Source: Pontibacter deserti
GTDB lineage: Bacteria > Bacteroidota > Bacteroidia > Cytophagales > Hymenobacteraceae
Direction: 5' to 3'
NCBI RefSeq assembly: GCF_023630255.1
Contig: NZ_JALPRS010000001.1
Coordinates: 1,302,001-1,366,000, forward strand
Length of the DNA: 64,000 bases
Part shown: positions 53,114-61,271 of the stretch, piece by piece
How the letters are laid out: the number at the start of each line of letters is the position of its first letter
Position numbering within the stretch: position 1 is the first letter of the stretch
The notes under the pieces: generated by a model
Database searches by the model: none
Told to the model about the DNA's origin: nothing
Seen by the model: only the letters and a program-made list of their open reading frames with translations
Translations under genes and position numbers: made by a program

Positions 53114-53581
53114 ATGAATGAAGCTCATTTGCATATCACACTTAATCATGTACCTATTATTGGTAGTATACTTGGCGTTTTGATACTGGCAGGCGGTATG
53201 TTCTTTAAAAGCCGTGATACCATAAGGACGGCACTACTTATACTTATAATGAGTGCTATAGTAGCCATACCAACCTATCTGACCGGTGAGGCAGCCGAAG
53301 AAACAGTTGAACACATGGAAGGTATGAGCCATAATCTGATACATGAGCACGAAGAAAAGGCAGAACTATATATCTGGCTTATAGTAGGTATGGGGGTGCT
53401 GTCAGCCATATCTTTTTTTGCTGATCTTAAGCAAATGTCCATTCGTAAAACGCTTTTTATTGCCACGATAGTGCTGGGCATGATTTCCATATTTATAGCC
53501 CGACAAGTTGGAACGTCAGGTGGCGAGATCAATCACCCGGAAATAAGAGATGGCTTTGTTGCAGAAGAAGAGCATGATTAA
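53114..53581 (+). CDS. Four-helix membrane protein with His-rich loop
   Basis: 155 aa with four transmembrane segments (around ITLNHVPIIGSILGVLI, ALLILIMSAIVAIP, ELYIWLIVGMGVLSAIS, TLFIATIVLGMISIFIA). The N terminus (NEAHLHITLNHVP) and the loop between helices 2 and 3 (EHMEGMSHNLIHEHEEKAE) are rich in His, Glu and Met, suggesting metal or haem contact. It resembles DUF2231-type proteins in style, but I cannot name a family with certainty. Confidence 0.7.
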   Translation: MNEAHLHITLNHVPIIGSILGVLILAGGMFFKSRDTIRTALLILIMSAIVAIPTYLTGEAAEETVEHMEGMSHNLIHEHEEKAELYIWLIVGMGVLSAISFFADLKQMSIRKTLFIATIVLGMISIFIARQVGTSGGEINHPEIRDGFVAEEEHD

Positions 53582-53720
53582 TAATTAAGCTGCTATAAGT
53601 AAAAAGCCCTGCCAGAATACATTGGCTTTTAGTGCTAATATTACTGTTACGGAAGGTCGTTATAGTTTCCCACCTTCGACGGCTTCCTGAACATGATAAG
53701 GGAGAAAAGCAAAGTATAAA

Positions 53721-54677
53721 CTATACCGTGCTCAGCACCTTCTTCCTGGCCGGAATGCTGTAAAGTATAAGTCCGGCCGTTATAAGGAACATACCCACGT
53801 TTCCGGTTAAGCTAGGCCAGGCAATACCCAGCAGCAGCACCTCTCCTATTACGGTAGCCAGGATTTCAATGGATTGTGTCGCCTCTACAGCAGCCAGCGC
53901 GGCGCTATGGGTGCGGGCAAGGTGCGTTGCTTTAAAGAACAGGATGGTACCGATTACCCCAGAGCTCAGGGAAATAGCAAACACAGCTAACAGTTGTGAA
54001 TTACCCGGTAAACCTGCCTCTGTGTAGCCAAAGCCCATCAGCATAAAAAGCACTGGCAAACTACCAATGGCTGTACCTGCCACGCGCTGCATAGAGTTTA
54101 GCTCATAGCCCTGCTCCTCCACAAAAAGCAGCATTTTGCGGTTTGCCAGCGGCCAGATAACAGCTGCTAGTAAAACAAGAACTATACAGATCAGCAGCTG
54201 CGCATCGGTGTAAGTTCCGTTTCGCTGGCTCCACTGCATGAGTGCAATACCAGCCAGTATGAGGATAGAAAGTAAGAGTGCCCGCACAGGTATTTTGGCC
54301 CGCCCATCTTTGTACAGGAAAGGTGACAGCAAAATGCCGGCTACGATAGTAAACTGAAACACTCCGGCAATCAGCCAGCCGGGCCCGAAGGATGCAGCCG
54401 CCGTGAGCAGCACATATATTAAACCGAACCAGATACTTCCCCAGAACACCCATACTTTAGGCTGTTGCTTTAGGGTGTGCAACAAAGGCTTCAGCTGGTT
54501 TTTGTACTGTAAAATACCCAGCAGAATGAGCAGCAGGAAAAGGGTGCGTAGCGCTACCGTCCAGGCCCAATGCCCATTACCTACCGAGATAAAGCTATTT
54601 AAAACATAGGTAGAGCAGAAAAAAACCGATGCCACTACGCCCATTCCTATTGCTTTCAACTTCTGATTTGCCTGCAT
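53721..54677 (-). CDS. DMT-superfamily multidrug efflux transporter (EmrE-like, PF13536 type)
   Basis: 318 aa with about ten transmembrane segments and an internal two-fold arrangement. VASVFFCSTYVLNSFISVGN and GHWAWTVALRTLF at the start are typical of the multidrug resistance efflux transporter family. The AraC-type regulator gene directly upstream on the same strand (60 bp away) may control it. The substrate is unknown. Confidence 0.85.
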   Translation of the reverse strand: MQANQKLKAIGMGVVASVFFCSTYVLNSFISVGNGHWAWTVALRTLFLLLILLGILQYKNQLKPLLHTLKQQPKVWVFWGSIWFGLIYVLLTAAASFGPGWLIAGVFQFTIVAGILLSPFLYKDGRAKIPVRALLLSILILAGIALMQWSQRNGTYTDAQLLICIVLVLLAAVIWPLANRKMLLFVEEQGYELNSMQRVAGTAIGSLPVLFMLMGFGYTEAGLPGNSQLLAVFAISLSSGVIGTILFFKATHLARTHSAALAAVEATQSIEILATVIGEVLLLGIAWPSLTGNVGMFLITAGLILYSIPARKKVLSTV

Positions 54678-54737
54678 ACTTCTCTACATTTTTAATAATG
54701 TAAAAGTACGGGCAACTTATGCCAATGTCACGGCACT

Positions 54738-55610
54738 TTAAACTTCAGGTATGGTACTTTCGGAACCACTTTCCCTGAATTGCATGGGTGTAGTGCCTGT
54801 TATGCGCTTAAAGAACCGCACAAAATAGGAATCGTCCTCAAAGCCCAACTGATAGGCTATCTCTTTTACTGACAAGCTGGTAAAGTATAAAAGGCGCTTA
54901 CTCTCCAGCAACAGGCGTGCGTTCTGCATATCGGCAACGGTGATGTGCAGGTACTGCCGGCAAAGGTTGTTCAGGTGTTTAGGAGTGATGTCCAGTGCAT
55001 CGGCGTAAAAAGAGACAGGCTTATGGCTTAGATAATTCTCTTCTATCAGGCTGCTGAGCTTGAAAAGTCGTTCGCTGTGGCGTGCCGGAGTTAGCTTTGC
55101 AATTTCAACATGGCACTCGCGGAGCAGGTAATTTAGCAGGATAAACAGATAACGCGAAAGTATAGCCTGGCTTGGAGCTGGCTGCCGCAGTTCCAGGTCA
55201 ATTAATTGGGCCAGTTGCAGAAAAATTTGCTGCAGGTCCTCCGCCAGATCCAGATACGGGTGCTGATAAACTGCTCCGAAAAGCACCAGCGCATCATGGG
55301 CTGTAATGCCTGTAGCCTGTAAAAATGCTTCTGAAAAGAATACCAGCACCCCGCGCTCGTGCAACGACTGCCGCTGGTGCGCCTGCCCCGGCCCAATCAG
55401 GAACAGCCTGCCTGCCACCATATCGTAGCGCCGGAAATCGATCAGGTTGTCACCGCCTTTGGTCTCCTGTACCAGTATAAGTTGGTAAGCATCGTGGCGG
55501 TGCGGAATAGCCGACAATTCACTTTCAAACTCCTCTAAGGGCATAACAGCAATGTCACGCTCGTAGAGCAGGTCCTGGGTTGGCAGCGATTCCGGTGTCT
55601 TTATTTTCAT
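54738..55610 (-). CDS. AraC family transcriptional regulator
   Basis: 290 aa. An N-terminal cupin sensor (HRHDAYQLILVQETKGGDNL) and a C-terminal AraC HTH (about 195-280; YADALDITPKHLNNLCRQYL and AYQLGFEDDSYFVRFFKRIT). It resembles the regulator at 42847 in layout. It is followed by the efflux gene and is divergent from a second AraC gene at 55811. Confidence 0.92.
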   Translation of the reverse strand: MKIKTPESLPTQDLLYERDIAVMPLEEFESELSAIPHRHDAYQLILVQETKGGDNLIDFRRYDMVAGRLFLIGPGQAHQRQSLHERGVLVFFSEAFLQATGITAHDALVLFGAVYQHPYLDLAEDLQQIFLQLAQLIDLELRQPAPSQAILSRYLFILLNYLLRECHVEIAKLTPARHSERLFKLSSLIEENYLSHKPVSFYADALDITPKHLNNLCRQYLHITVADMQNARLLLESKRLLYFTSLSVKEIAYQLGFEDDSYFVRFFKRITGTTPMQFRESGSESTIPEV

Positions 55611-55810
55611 GAGGTTGTAAACAGGTTGCTAAAGTATGAAATCTGCTTTTATAGTTGCAGCTGTAGGTAGTATAAACCTGTTCGTACAGCTCTGCTTACC
55701 TGCACATCAAACGTATAATTATTACATACAATCATACAATTTTGTAATTTAGTATAACGAAACGCCAATTTACTGTTGGCTAAAGCCCTGTACCTGAAAT
55801 TATTTAAACT

Positions 55811-56761
55811 ATGTTTCTGAAGGAGTTTCCGGATTATACCTGGCTGAAGCAGCAGGCTGAGAAAGCCTTCCGGGAACAGCTGGATGTGAACGGGAACAAA
55901 CTGGCAAAAGAAGGCTGGCCCATCGTGATCATGAACACGAAGTCTGCTTTCTGTCACCGCCCCGACCTGAAAGGCCCCTTTTCGATCTTCACCAACATCA
56001 GTGGAAATTCTGCTGTACAGGTAGGCTCCAAAAAAGTAACCGTTTCTGAAGACAGCTTCTTTATCACCAATCGCGCTCAGTACTATACCCTGGATATTGA
56101 AAGCGACAAACCGGTAGAGACCTTTAACCTGCACCTGGGCCAGGATGTGTGGGAAGATTATACCTATACCTGTTCCAGCTCCGACTCTAAATTACTGGAT
56201 AACCCAAGCTACAGCCAATACCTGCCGTTTGCTGAATTCCCGAACCTACTGCAGGCGAAAAACAAGAATATAAGCGCTGCCCTAAATCAACTTTATACTT
56301 TATCGCAGCTCCCTGAGCATACCAAACTACAGTTGGACGAGCACCTGGTACTGCTGTTTCGGGCATTAACAGGTCAAAAGCAGGAATTGCAGCAGGCCAT
56401 AAGTCGCATACCGCAAACGAAGCAAAGCACCAAAACTGAACTGCACAAACGCATTAGCCTGGCTACCGATTTTATACTTTCTGACCCCGCACAACAGATA
56501 AACCTGGAAGATCTGGCAAGTATAGCCTGCATGTCCAAGTTTCATTTTCTGCGCACTTTTACCAGCATTTACCTCACCACTCCACACCAGTTTATACTTG
56601 GCCAGAAACTACAGCGGGCCCGGCGCTTACTCTGCAAAACCCGCGCAACTGTAGGTGAAGTGGCCCTGTGGTGTGGCTTCGAAGAATTATCCGTTTTCAG
56701 CAGGACATTTAAGAAATACACCGGCTACACACCACAGGCATACAGGGCTTTAACGAATTAG
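55811..56761 (+). CDS. AraC family transcriptional regulator
   Basis: 316 aa. The N-terminal sensor is of a different type from the neighbour (FSIFTNISGNSAVQVGSKKV, then YYTLDIESDKPVETFNLHLG). The C-terminal HTH spans about 220-316 (LEDLASIACMSKFHFLRTFT and GEVALWCGFEELSVFSRTFK). It is divergent from the AraC/efflux pair across a 200-bp spacer and upstream of a membrane protein gene. Confidence 0.92.
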   Translation: MFLKEFPDYTWLKQQAEKAFREQLDVNGNKLAKEGWPIVIMNTKSAFCHRPDLKGPFSIFTNISGNSAVQVGSKKVTVSEDSFFITNRAQYYTLDIESDKPVETFNLHLGQDVWEDYTYTCSSSDSKLLDNPSYSQYLPFAEFPNLLQAKNKNISAALNQLYTLSQLPEHTKLQLDEHLVLLFRALTGQKQELQQAISRIPQTKQSTKTELHKRISLATDFILSDPAQQINLEDLASIACMSKFHFLRTFTSIYLTTPHQFILGQKLQRARRLLCKTRATVGEVALWCGFEELSVFSRTFKKYTGYTPQAYRALTN

Positions 56762-56796
56762 CAATTTTTGTCAAACAGCAGGTATGGTTTGCAACA

Positions 56797-56804
56797 TACC
56801 TTTG
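56797..56804 (+). promoter_or_regulatory. TAnnTTTG promoter element for membrane protein gene
   Basis: TACCTTTG, 26 bp before ATG 56830. Confidence 0.65.
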
Positions 56805-56829
56805 CTACGTAACCAAATATCTTAAAACT

Positions 56830-57597
56830 ATGGAAACCACCTATCTACCATTTGCACAGGCAGGCTTTATCACACTAACAGTTATTTGCCTGCTGCTTAT
56901 ACTTTGGGGCACCCGCAAAACACTTATCCGGATGGGGAATACGGCAGCGCTTGCCAACAAACGTACGGCTATAGTTGGGTTTATACTTGTTGCCTGGCTA
57001 GCAGTGGTAAGCATACTTTCCTTGGCAGGTATAACGCGCGATTTCTCAGGTACGCCACCTAAGTTCTTTATCATCATTGTTGTGCCTTTACTGGCTATAC
57101 TTGCCTTAACCTTTCATCCGAAATTCAAAAGATTTCTGGCACATGTACCGGCTTCCTGGCTTATGTACATCCAGGTTTTCAGAGTGCCGGTGGAGGTGTT
57201 TTTGTGGTGGCAGTTTTTGGATGGGCTTACTCCTGTACAAATGACATTTGAAGGCAGAAATTTTGATGTGCTGACAGGTTTAACCGCACCTGTTTTTGCC
57301 TGGATCTGTTATGGACAGGGGCGCAAACTACATAAACTGGCACTGGCCTGGAACATAGCCGGAATGGTACTGTTACTGAACATTGTCATCACAGCTATAC
57401 TTTCTGCACCAGTTCCATTCCGGGTGTTTATGAATGAGCCAGCTAATACACTAGTGGCAGAATTCCCGATCGTTTTCTTACCTGCTTTTCTGGTACCATT
57501 AGCTTATACCATGCACTTTTTCTTCTTCCGGAAAGCGTACATCAGGCAACAGTCTAAAGCTGCTGATACTATAAGTATAAACCCGGCAGCTGTTTAA
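56830..57597 (+). CDS. Multi-pass membrane protein, unknown
   Basis: 255 aa with about seven transmembrane segments. Conserved-looking features are FRVPVEVFLWWQF and FDVLTGLTAPVFAWICYGQG. I do not recognise a named family. It has its own promoter and terminator and may be controlled by the AraC regulator just upstream. Confidence 0.7.
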   Translation: METTYLPFAQAGFITLTVICLLLILWGTRKTLIRMGNTAALANKRTAIVGFILVAWLAVVSILSLAGITRDFSGTPPKFFIIIVVPLLAILALTFHPKFKRFLAHVPASWLMYIQVFRVPVEVFLWWQFLDGLTPVQMTFEGRNFDVLTGLTAPVFAWICYGQGRKLHKLALAWNIAGMVLLLNIVITAILSAPVPFRVFMNEPANTLVAEFPIVFLPAFLVPLAYTMHFFFFRKAYIRQQSKAADTISINPAAV

Positions 57598-57618
57598 GTA
57601 TAAAAAGAGTATAGCGTT

Positions 57619-57655
57619 AACTGCACCGGTAGCTGCTACTGGTGCAGTTTTATTT
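57619..57655 (+). terminator. Terminator after membrane protein gene
   Basis: AACTGCACCGGTAG / CTACTGGTGCAGTT stem (57619-57632 and 57636-57649, one G-U pair) followed by TTATTTTAT. Confidence 0.9.
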
Positions 57656-57717
57656 TATACTGTTACCCCAACCCTGTGTATACTTTTCCCCGAATAGCTA
57701 AAGCCAAAGCATGTTCG

Positions 57718-57725
57718 TACCTTTG
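57718..57725 (+). promoter_or_regulatory. TAnnTTTG promoter element for dbpA-like gene
   Basis: TACCTTTG, 18 bp before ATG 57743, giving a very short leader. Confidence 0.65.
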
Positions 57726-57742
57726 CAGTATATACCTATACT

Positions 57743-59125
57743 ATGGCTACCACTTTCCAGGACCTGAAACTCAACCCGGTTATACTGCAAAACCTGCAGG
57801 AACTAAGCTATACTTCGCCTACACCTATCCAGCTAAGTGCCATTCCTCTATTGTTAAGTGGCCAGGATGTGGCAGCGCAGGCTGAAACCGGAAGTGGTAA
57901 AACGGCAGCTTTTGGCTTACCGATCATCCAGCAGGTAAATCCTGAAAAGCAACAGATACAGGCGCTTATACTTGTACCAACCCGCGAACTGGCCTTACAG
58001 GTACGGCAGGAACTGAAACAATATGCCAAGAACATTCCCAACCTGAAGATCAGTGCTTTTTACGGAGGGCATTCTTTTTCACAGGAACGTGCTTCGCTGG
58101 CCCATCCGCCGCAAATTGCCGTGGCTACTCCCGGTCGCTTAACTGATCACCTGTTCCGAAAAACACTGGATTTGAGTACAGTAAAGCAACTGGTTCTGGA
58201 TGAAGCGGACAAGCTACTGGAGATGGGTTTTGAAGAAGAGATCGACCAGATAATGGAGGCGCTCCCGGCAAAACGCCAGGCCATACTTTTCTCGGCTACT
58301 ATGCCGCAGGATGTGCAGGACCTGATAAAGGAATCGCTGAAAAACCCGCAGTTCGTAAAAGCTTCGGCCAACGCTATACCTGACCAGCTAAAATTAATAG
58401 GAATAAAAGTAGAGCAGCCACAAAAACAAGATGCGGTCGTGAGTCTACTGAAAAGTATAAATGCCGGTGGTACTGTTGTTTTCTGTAATACACGCGCCGC
58501 AGCCGACGAACTGGCACATGCCCTGAAAGCCGAAGGTATAGCGGCTCGTCCGCTGCATGGTGGTATGGAGCAACCCGACCGTGATAAAATGATGACGCTG
58601 TTCCGCAACGGCACCACACAGGTATTGGTAGCCACAGACCTCGCCGCCCGTGGATTAGATATTGACCTGCTCGAAACAATCATACATTATGAACTGCCGG
58701 ATGATGTAGCCGCTTACCAGCACCGCAGCGGTCGCACAGGTCGTGCCGGTAAAAAAGGAACCGTTTATACATTGGCTAGCCAACGCGACGAACGCAAACT
58801 CCGCGACTGGGACCAGGTGCGTATGGATAACTGGCTGAAGGCAGAGGAACTGCTGAAAAAATCTGCAGCTCCGGCTACAGCGCAAACATCTGCTTTCGCC
58901 ACGCTTACTATAAATGCCGGCCGAAAAGACAAGATCAGCCCCCGCGATATTGTAGGTGCCATTATAGCTGAGACTGGTTTAACTTCTGCAGAGATTGGGA
59001 AAATTGAAGTACAGGACAGGGCAAGTTTTGTAGCTGTGCCGCAGCAGGAAGCCCAAACTATAGCCGAAAAGCTGAACAACGGAAAGATCAAGGGCCGTAA
59101 ATTCAGGGTGCACCTGGTTAAGTAA
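57743..59125 (+). CDS. dbpA: ATP-dependent RNA helicase DbpA-like
   Basis: 460 aa, close to E. coli DbpA length. DEAD-box core: AQAETGSGKTAAFG, PTRELA, DEADKLLEMGF, SAT, HRSGRTGRAG. The C-terminal RNA-binding domain (about 390-460) has RKDKISPRDIVGAIIAETGL, then AEIGKIEVQDRASFVAVP and the ending GKIKGRKFRVHLVK, which closely follows E. coli DbpA (GKIKGKTCRVRLLK). DbpA acts on 23S rRNA helix 92 in large-subunit assembly. Confidence 0.92.
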   Translation: MATTFQDLKLNPVILQNLQELSYTSPTPIQLSAIPLLLSGQDVAAQAETGSGKTAAFGLPIIQQVNPEKQQIQALILVPTRELALQVRQELKQYAKNIPNLKISAFYGGHSFSQERASLAHPPQIAVATPGRLTDHLFRKTLDLSTVKQLVLDEADKLLEMGFEEEIDQIMEALPAKRQAILFSATMPQDVQDLIKESLKNPQFVKASANAIPDQLKLIGIKVEQPQKQDAVVSLLKSINAGGTVVFCNTRAAADELAHALKAEGIAARPLHGGMEQPDRDKMMTLFRNGTTQVLVATDLAARGLDIDLLETIIHYELPDDVAAYQHRSGRTGRAGKKGTVYTLASQRDERKLRDWDQVRMDNWLKAEELLKKSAAPATAQTSAFATLTINAGRKDKISPRDIVGAIIAETGLTSAEIGKIEVQDRASFVAVPQQEAQTIAEKLNNGKIKGRKFRVHLVK

Positions 59126-59228
59126 GACTATAGGTATAGTTCTTATCTGCAGACCCTTATCTATATTTAGCTAATTTCCTTAGCAAAACTATAGCTTCAA
59201 ATACTAAAAAAGTTTACCTTTACCTTCT

Positions 59229-60566
59229 ATGGAGATTCTAGTTGGTATAGCAGCTTTTTTAGTTGGTCTTATAGTTGCCTACCTGGCGCTTAAAGGTAAA
59301 ATAAGTGCTTTGCAGCAAAGTATAAATCAGGCTGCTGTGGCGCAGGGTGTTTTGGAGGGACAGGCAAAGTTAAAAGCTGAAGAATCTGAGCAGCTGAAAG
59401 CACAGCTCCGCGAAACCCAGACCGAAATACTGGACCTGACCAATGCCCTGACAAAAGCCGAAACTGACTATGATTACCTGAACAAGCGCCTGCAGGAGCA
59501 GACAGCCGAACTGGAACAGCTTCGCGAGAAATTCCTGCAGCAGTTTACCAGCATCTCTAACCAGGTGCTCATGAACAACGCCGAGCACTTCAAAAAAGTC
59601 TCTGCCGAAAACCTGGAGCAAATTCTCTCACCGTTAAAGGACAGGATAAAGGAATTTGAAGCTAAGGTGGATGCCACCTACGAGAAAAGCCTGAAAGACA
59701 GTGTTTCTTTAAAAGAGCAGATAACGCAACTTGCATCGCTTAACCAGCAAATGAGCCAGGATGCCCTGAACCTGACCAAAGCACTGAAAGGCGAAAGCAA
59801 AACGCAGGGTAACTGGGGCGAATACCTGCTGGAAAGCCTGCTGGAGAAATCCGGGTTGCGCAAAGGCCTGCATTACGAGCGCGAAGAAGTACGCCAGAAC
59901 GACGAGAGCAAAGTATACCGTCCGGACGTGATCATCCGCCTGCCCGACAGCAAGCACCTGATCATCGATTCCAAACTATCGTTGGTTGCCTACGAAGCCT
60001 ACTGCAGCTGCGAAGACGATACCCAACTGGAGACGTACCTGCGCAGTCATATAAATTCTATTCGCACGCATTACCGTGATCTGAGCAGCAAGAACTACCA
60101 TCGTTTAAGTGGCATCAACTCCCCGGACTTCGTGATGATGTACATCCCGATAGAGCCGGCCTTTAACCTGGCCCTGCAAAACGACCACGACCTGTTTACC
60201 GATGCATTTGAGAAGAACATTGTGCTGGTAACTACTTCTACCCTATTGGCAACATTACGTACAGTGGCCGGTGTGTGGCGACAGGAAGACCAGAAACGAA
60301 ACGTGATACGCATAGCAGAAGAAAGCGGCAAACTATACGACAAGTTTGTAGGCTTTGTAGATGATCTGAAAACCATAGGCAAGCACATTGAGCAGAGCCA
60401 ATCGGCTTATGGTTTGGCCATGAACAAACTTACCGAAGGCAAAGGCAACCTGATACGCAAGGTGGAACAGTTGAAGGAATTAGGTGCCAAAACCAGCAAA
60501 ACCATAGATGAGAGCCTTCTACTGGAAGCGCAGATAACGGAAGAAAATTCTGAAATAAACCTATAG
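59229..60566 (+). CDS. rmuC: DNA recombination protein RmuC
   Basis: 445 aa. An N-terminal membrane anchor (ILVGIAAFLVGLIVAYLAL) is followed by a long coiled coil (about 25-180) and the RmuC nuclease-like domain (about 195-410): GNWGEYLLESLLEKSGLRKG, RPDVIIRLPDSKHLIIDSKL and FVMMYIPIEPAF. RmuC is thought to limit DNA rearrangements at repeats. Spacing to the next gene is 35 bp. Confidence 0.95.
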   Translation: MEILVGIAAFLVGLIVAYLALKGKISALQQSINQAAVAQGVLEGQAKLKAEESEQLKAQLRETQTEILDLTNALTKAETDYDYLNKRLQEQTAELEQLREKFLQQFTSISNQVLMNNAEHFKKVSAENLEQILSPLKDRIKEFEAKVDATYEKSLKDSVSLKEQITQLASLNQQMSQDALNLTKALKGESKTQGNWGEYLLESLLEKSGLRKGLHYEREEVRQNDESKVYRPDVIIRLPDSKHLIIDSKLSLVAYEAYCSCEDDTQLETYLRSHINSIRTHYRDLSSKNYHRLSGINSPDFVMMYIPIEPAFNLALQNDHDLFTDAFEKNIVLVTTSTLLATLRTVAGVWRQEDQKRNVIRIAEESGKLYDKFVGFVDDLKTIGKHIEQSQSAYGLAMNKLTEGKGNLIRKVEQLKELGAKTSKTIDESLLLEAQITEENSEINL

Positions 60567-60601
60567 TTTACCTGGAGCAACTATAACCCATCTATAAAAC
60601 C

Positions 60602-61132
60602 ATGAAAAACCTGTTCCCTGCCCTGCTTATACTTGCAGGCACAACTTTATCTTGCCAGCAGCAAACCAATACGGCAACAGAAGTTCCTGAAACAGCAACT
60701 ATAGCCACCGAAAGCACCGATGCTGCTGCCGTGAAGGTAATGCACCAGATGTTTGAAGCCTTTAACAGCCACGACCTGGCTGCCATGCAGACACTATATG
60801 CAGATAGTGTTGTGTTTATGTCGCCTGAAATGGAAAAGCCTGTTGTTGGGGCGCATCATGTAAAAACAATATACGGTCCGCTGTTTGAGATGGCACCCAA
60901 TGTAAAAGATGAAGTAAAGCACTACATCCACAGCAATGGCGAGGTAGCAGTTGAGTTTGTATCGACAGGAACTATTGAGAACATTAGCCCTGATGATCCG
61001 GCACAGATGAAAGGCAAGACCTTTGAACTGAAAATATTTGCACGCCTGAAAGTAAAGGATGGGAAGATTATAGAAGACGTTTCTTATTTTGACCAGATGG
61101 CCTTTCTGAAACAAGTAGGTTTAATGGAATAA
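60602..61132 (+). CDS. NTF2-like (SnoaL-type) lipoprotein
   Basis: 176 aa with lipobox LSC (Cys18). Residues about 50-170 form a nuclear-transport-factor-2-like cone fold: VKVMHQMFEAFNSHDLAAMQ, LYADSVVFMSPEMEKP and FARLKVKDGKIIEDVSYFD. The ligand or reaction is unknown. It is probably in one transcript with rmuC. Confidence 0.88.
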   Translation: MKNLFPALLILAGTTLSCQQQTNTATEVPETATIATESTDAAAVKVMHQMFEAFNSHDLAAMQTLYADSVVFMSPEMEKPVVGAHHVKTIYGPLFEMAPNVKDEVKHYIHSNGEVAVEFVSTGTIENISPDDPAQMKGKTFELKIFARLKVKDGKIIEDVSYFDQMAFLKQVGLME

Positions 61133-61138
61133 TTTATG

Positions 61139-61168
61139 GACGCAGCTGTTTAACGGTTGCGTTTTTTT
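61139..61168 (+). terminator. Terminator after NTF2-like gene
   Basis: ACGCA / TGCGT short stem with partly paired interior followed by eight T residues. Confidence 0.7.
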
Positions 61169-61271
61169 TATTTCTGACGTATTGGCTTTAGGAAGTATAA
61201 AAGCTGCTCGCATGGTTATTGCTTCTGCTTCTGTAACATTGTATCTTAGTAAGACAACCATAACTCACCTT

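Noticed and set aside
58147-58683. 178-aa minus-strand frame within the dbpA gene
   Set aside because: Antisense shadow of a strongly conserved helicase gene.
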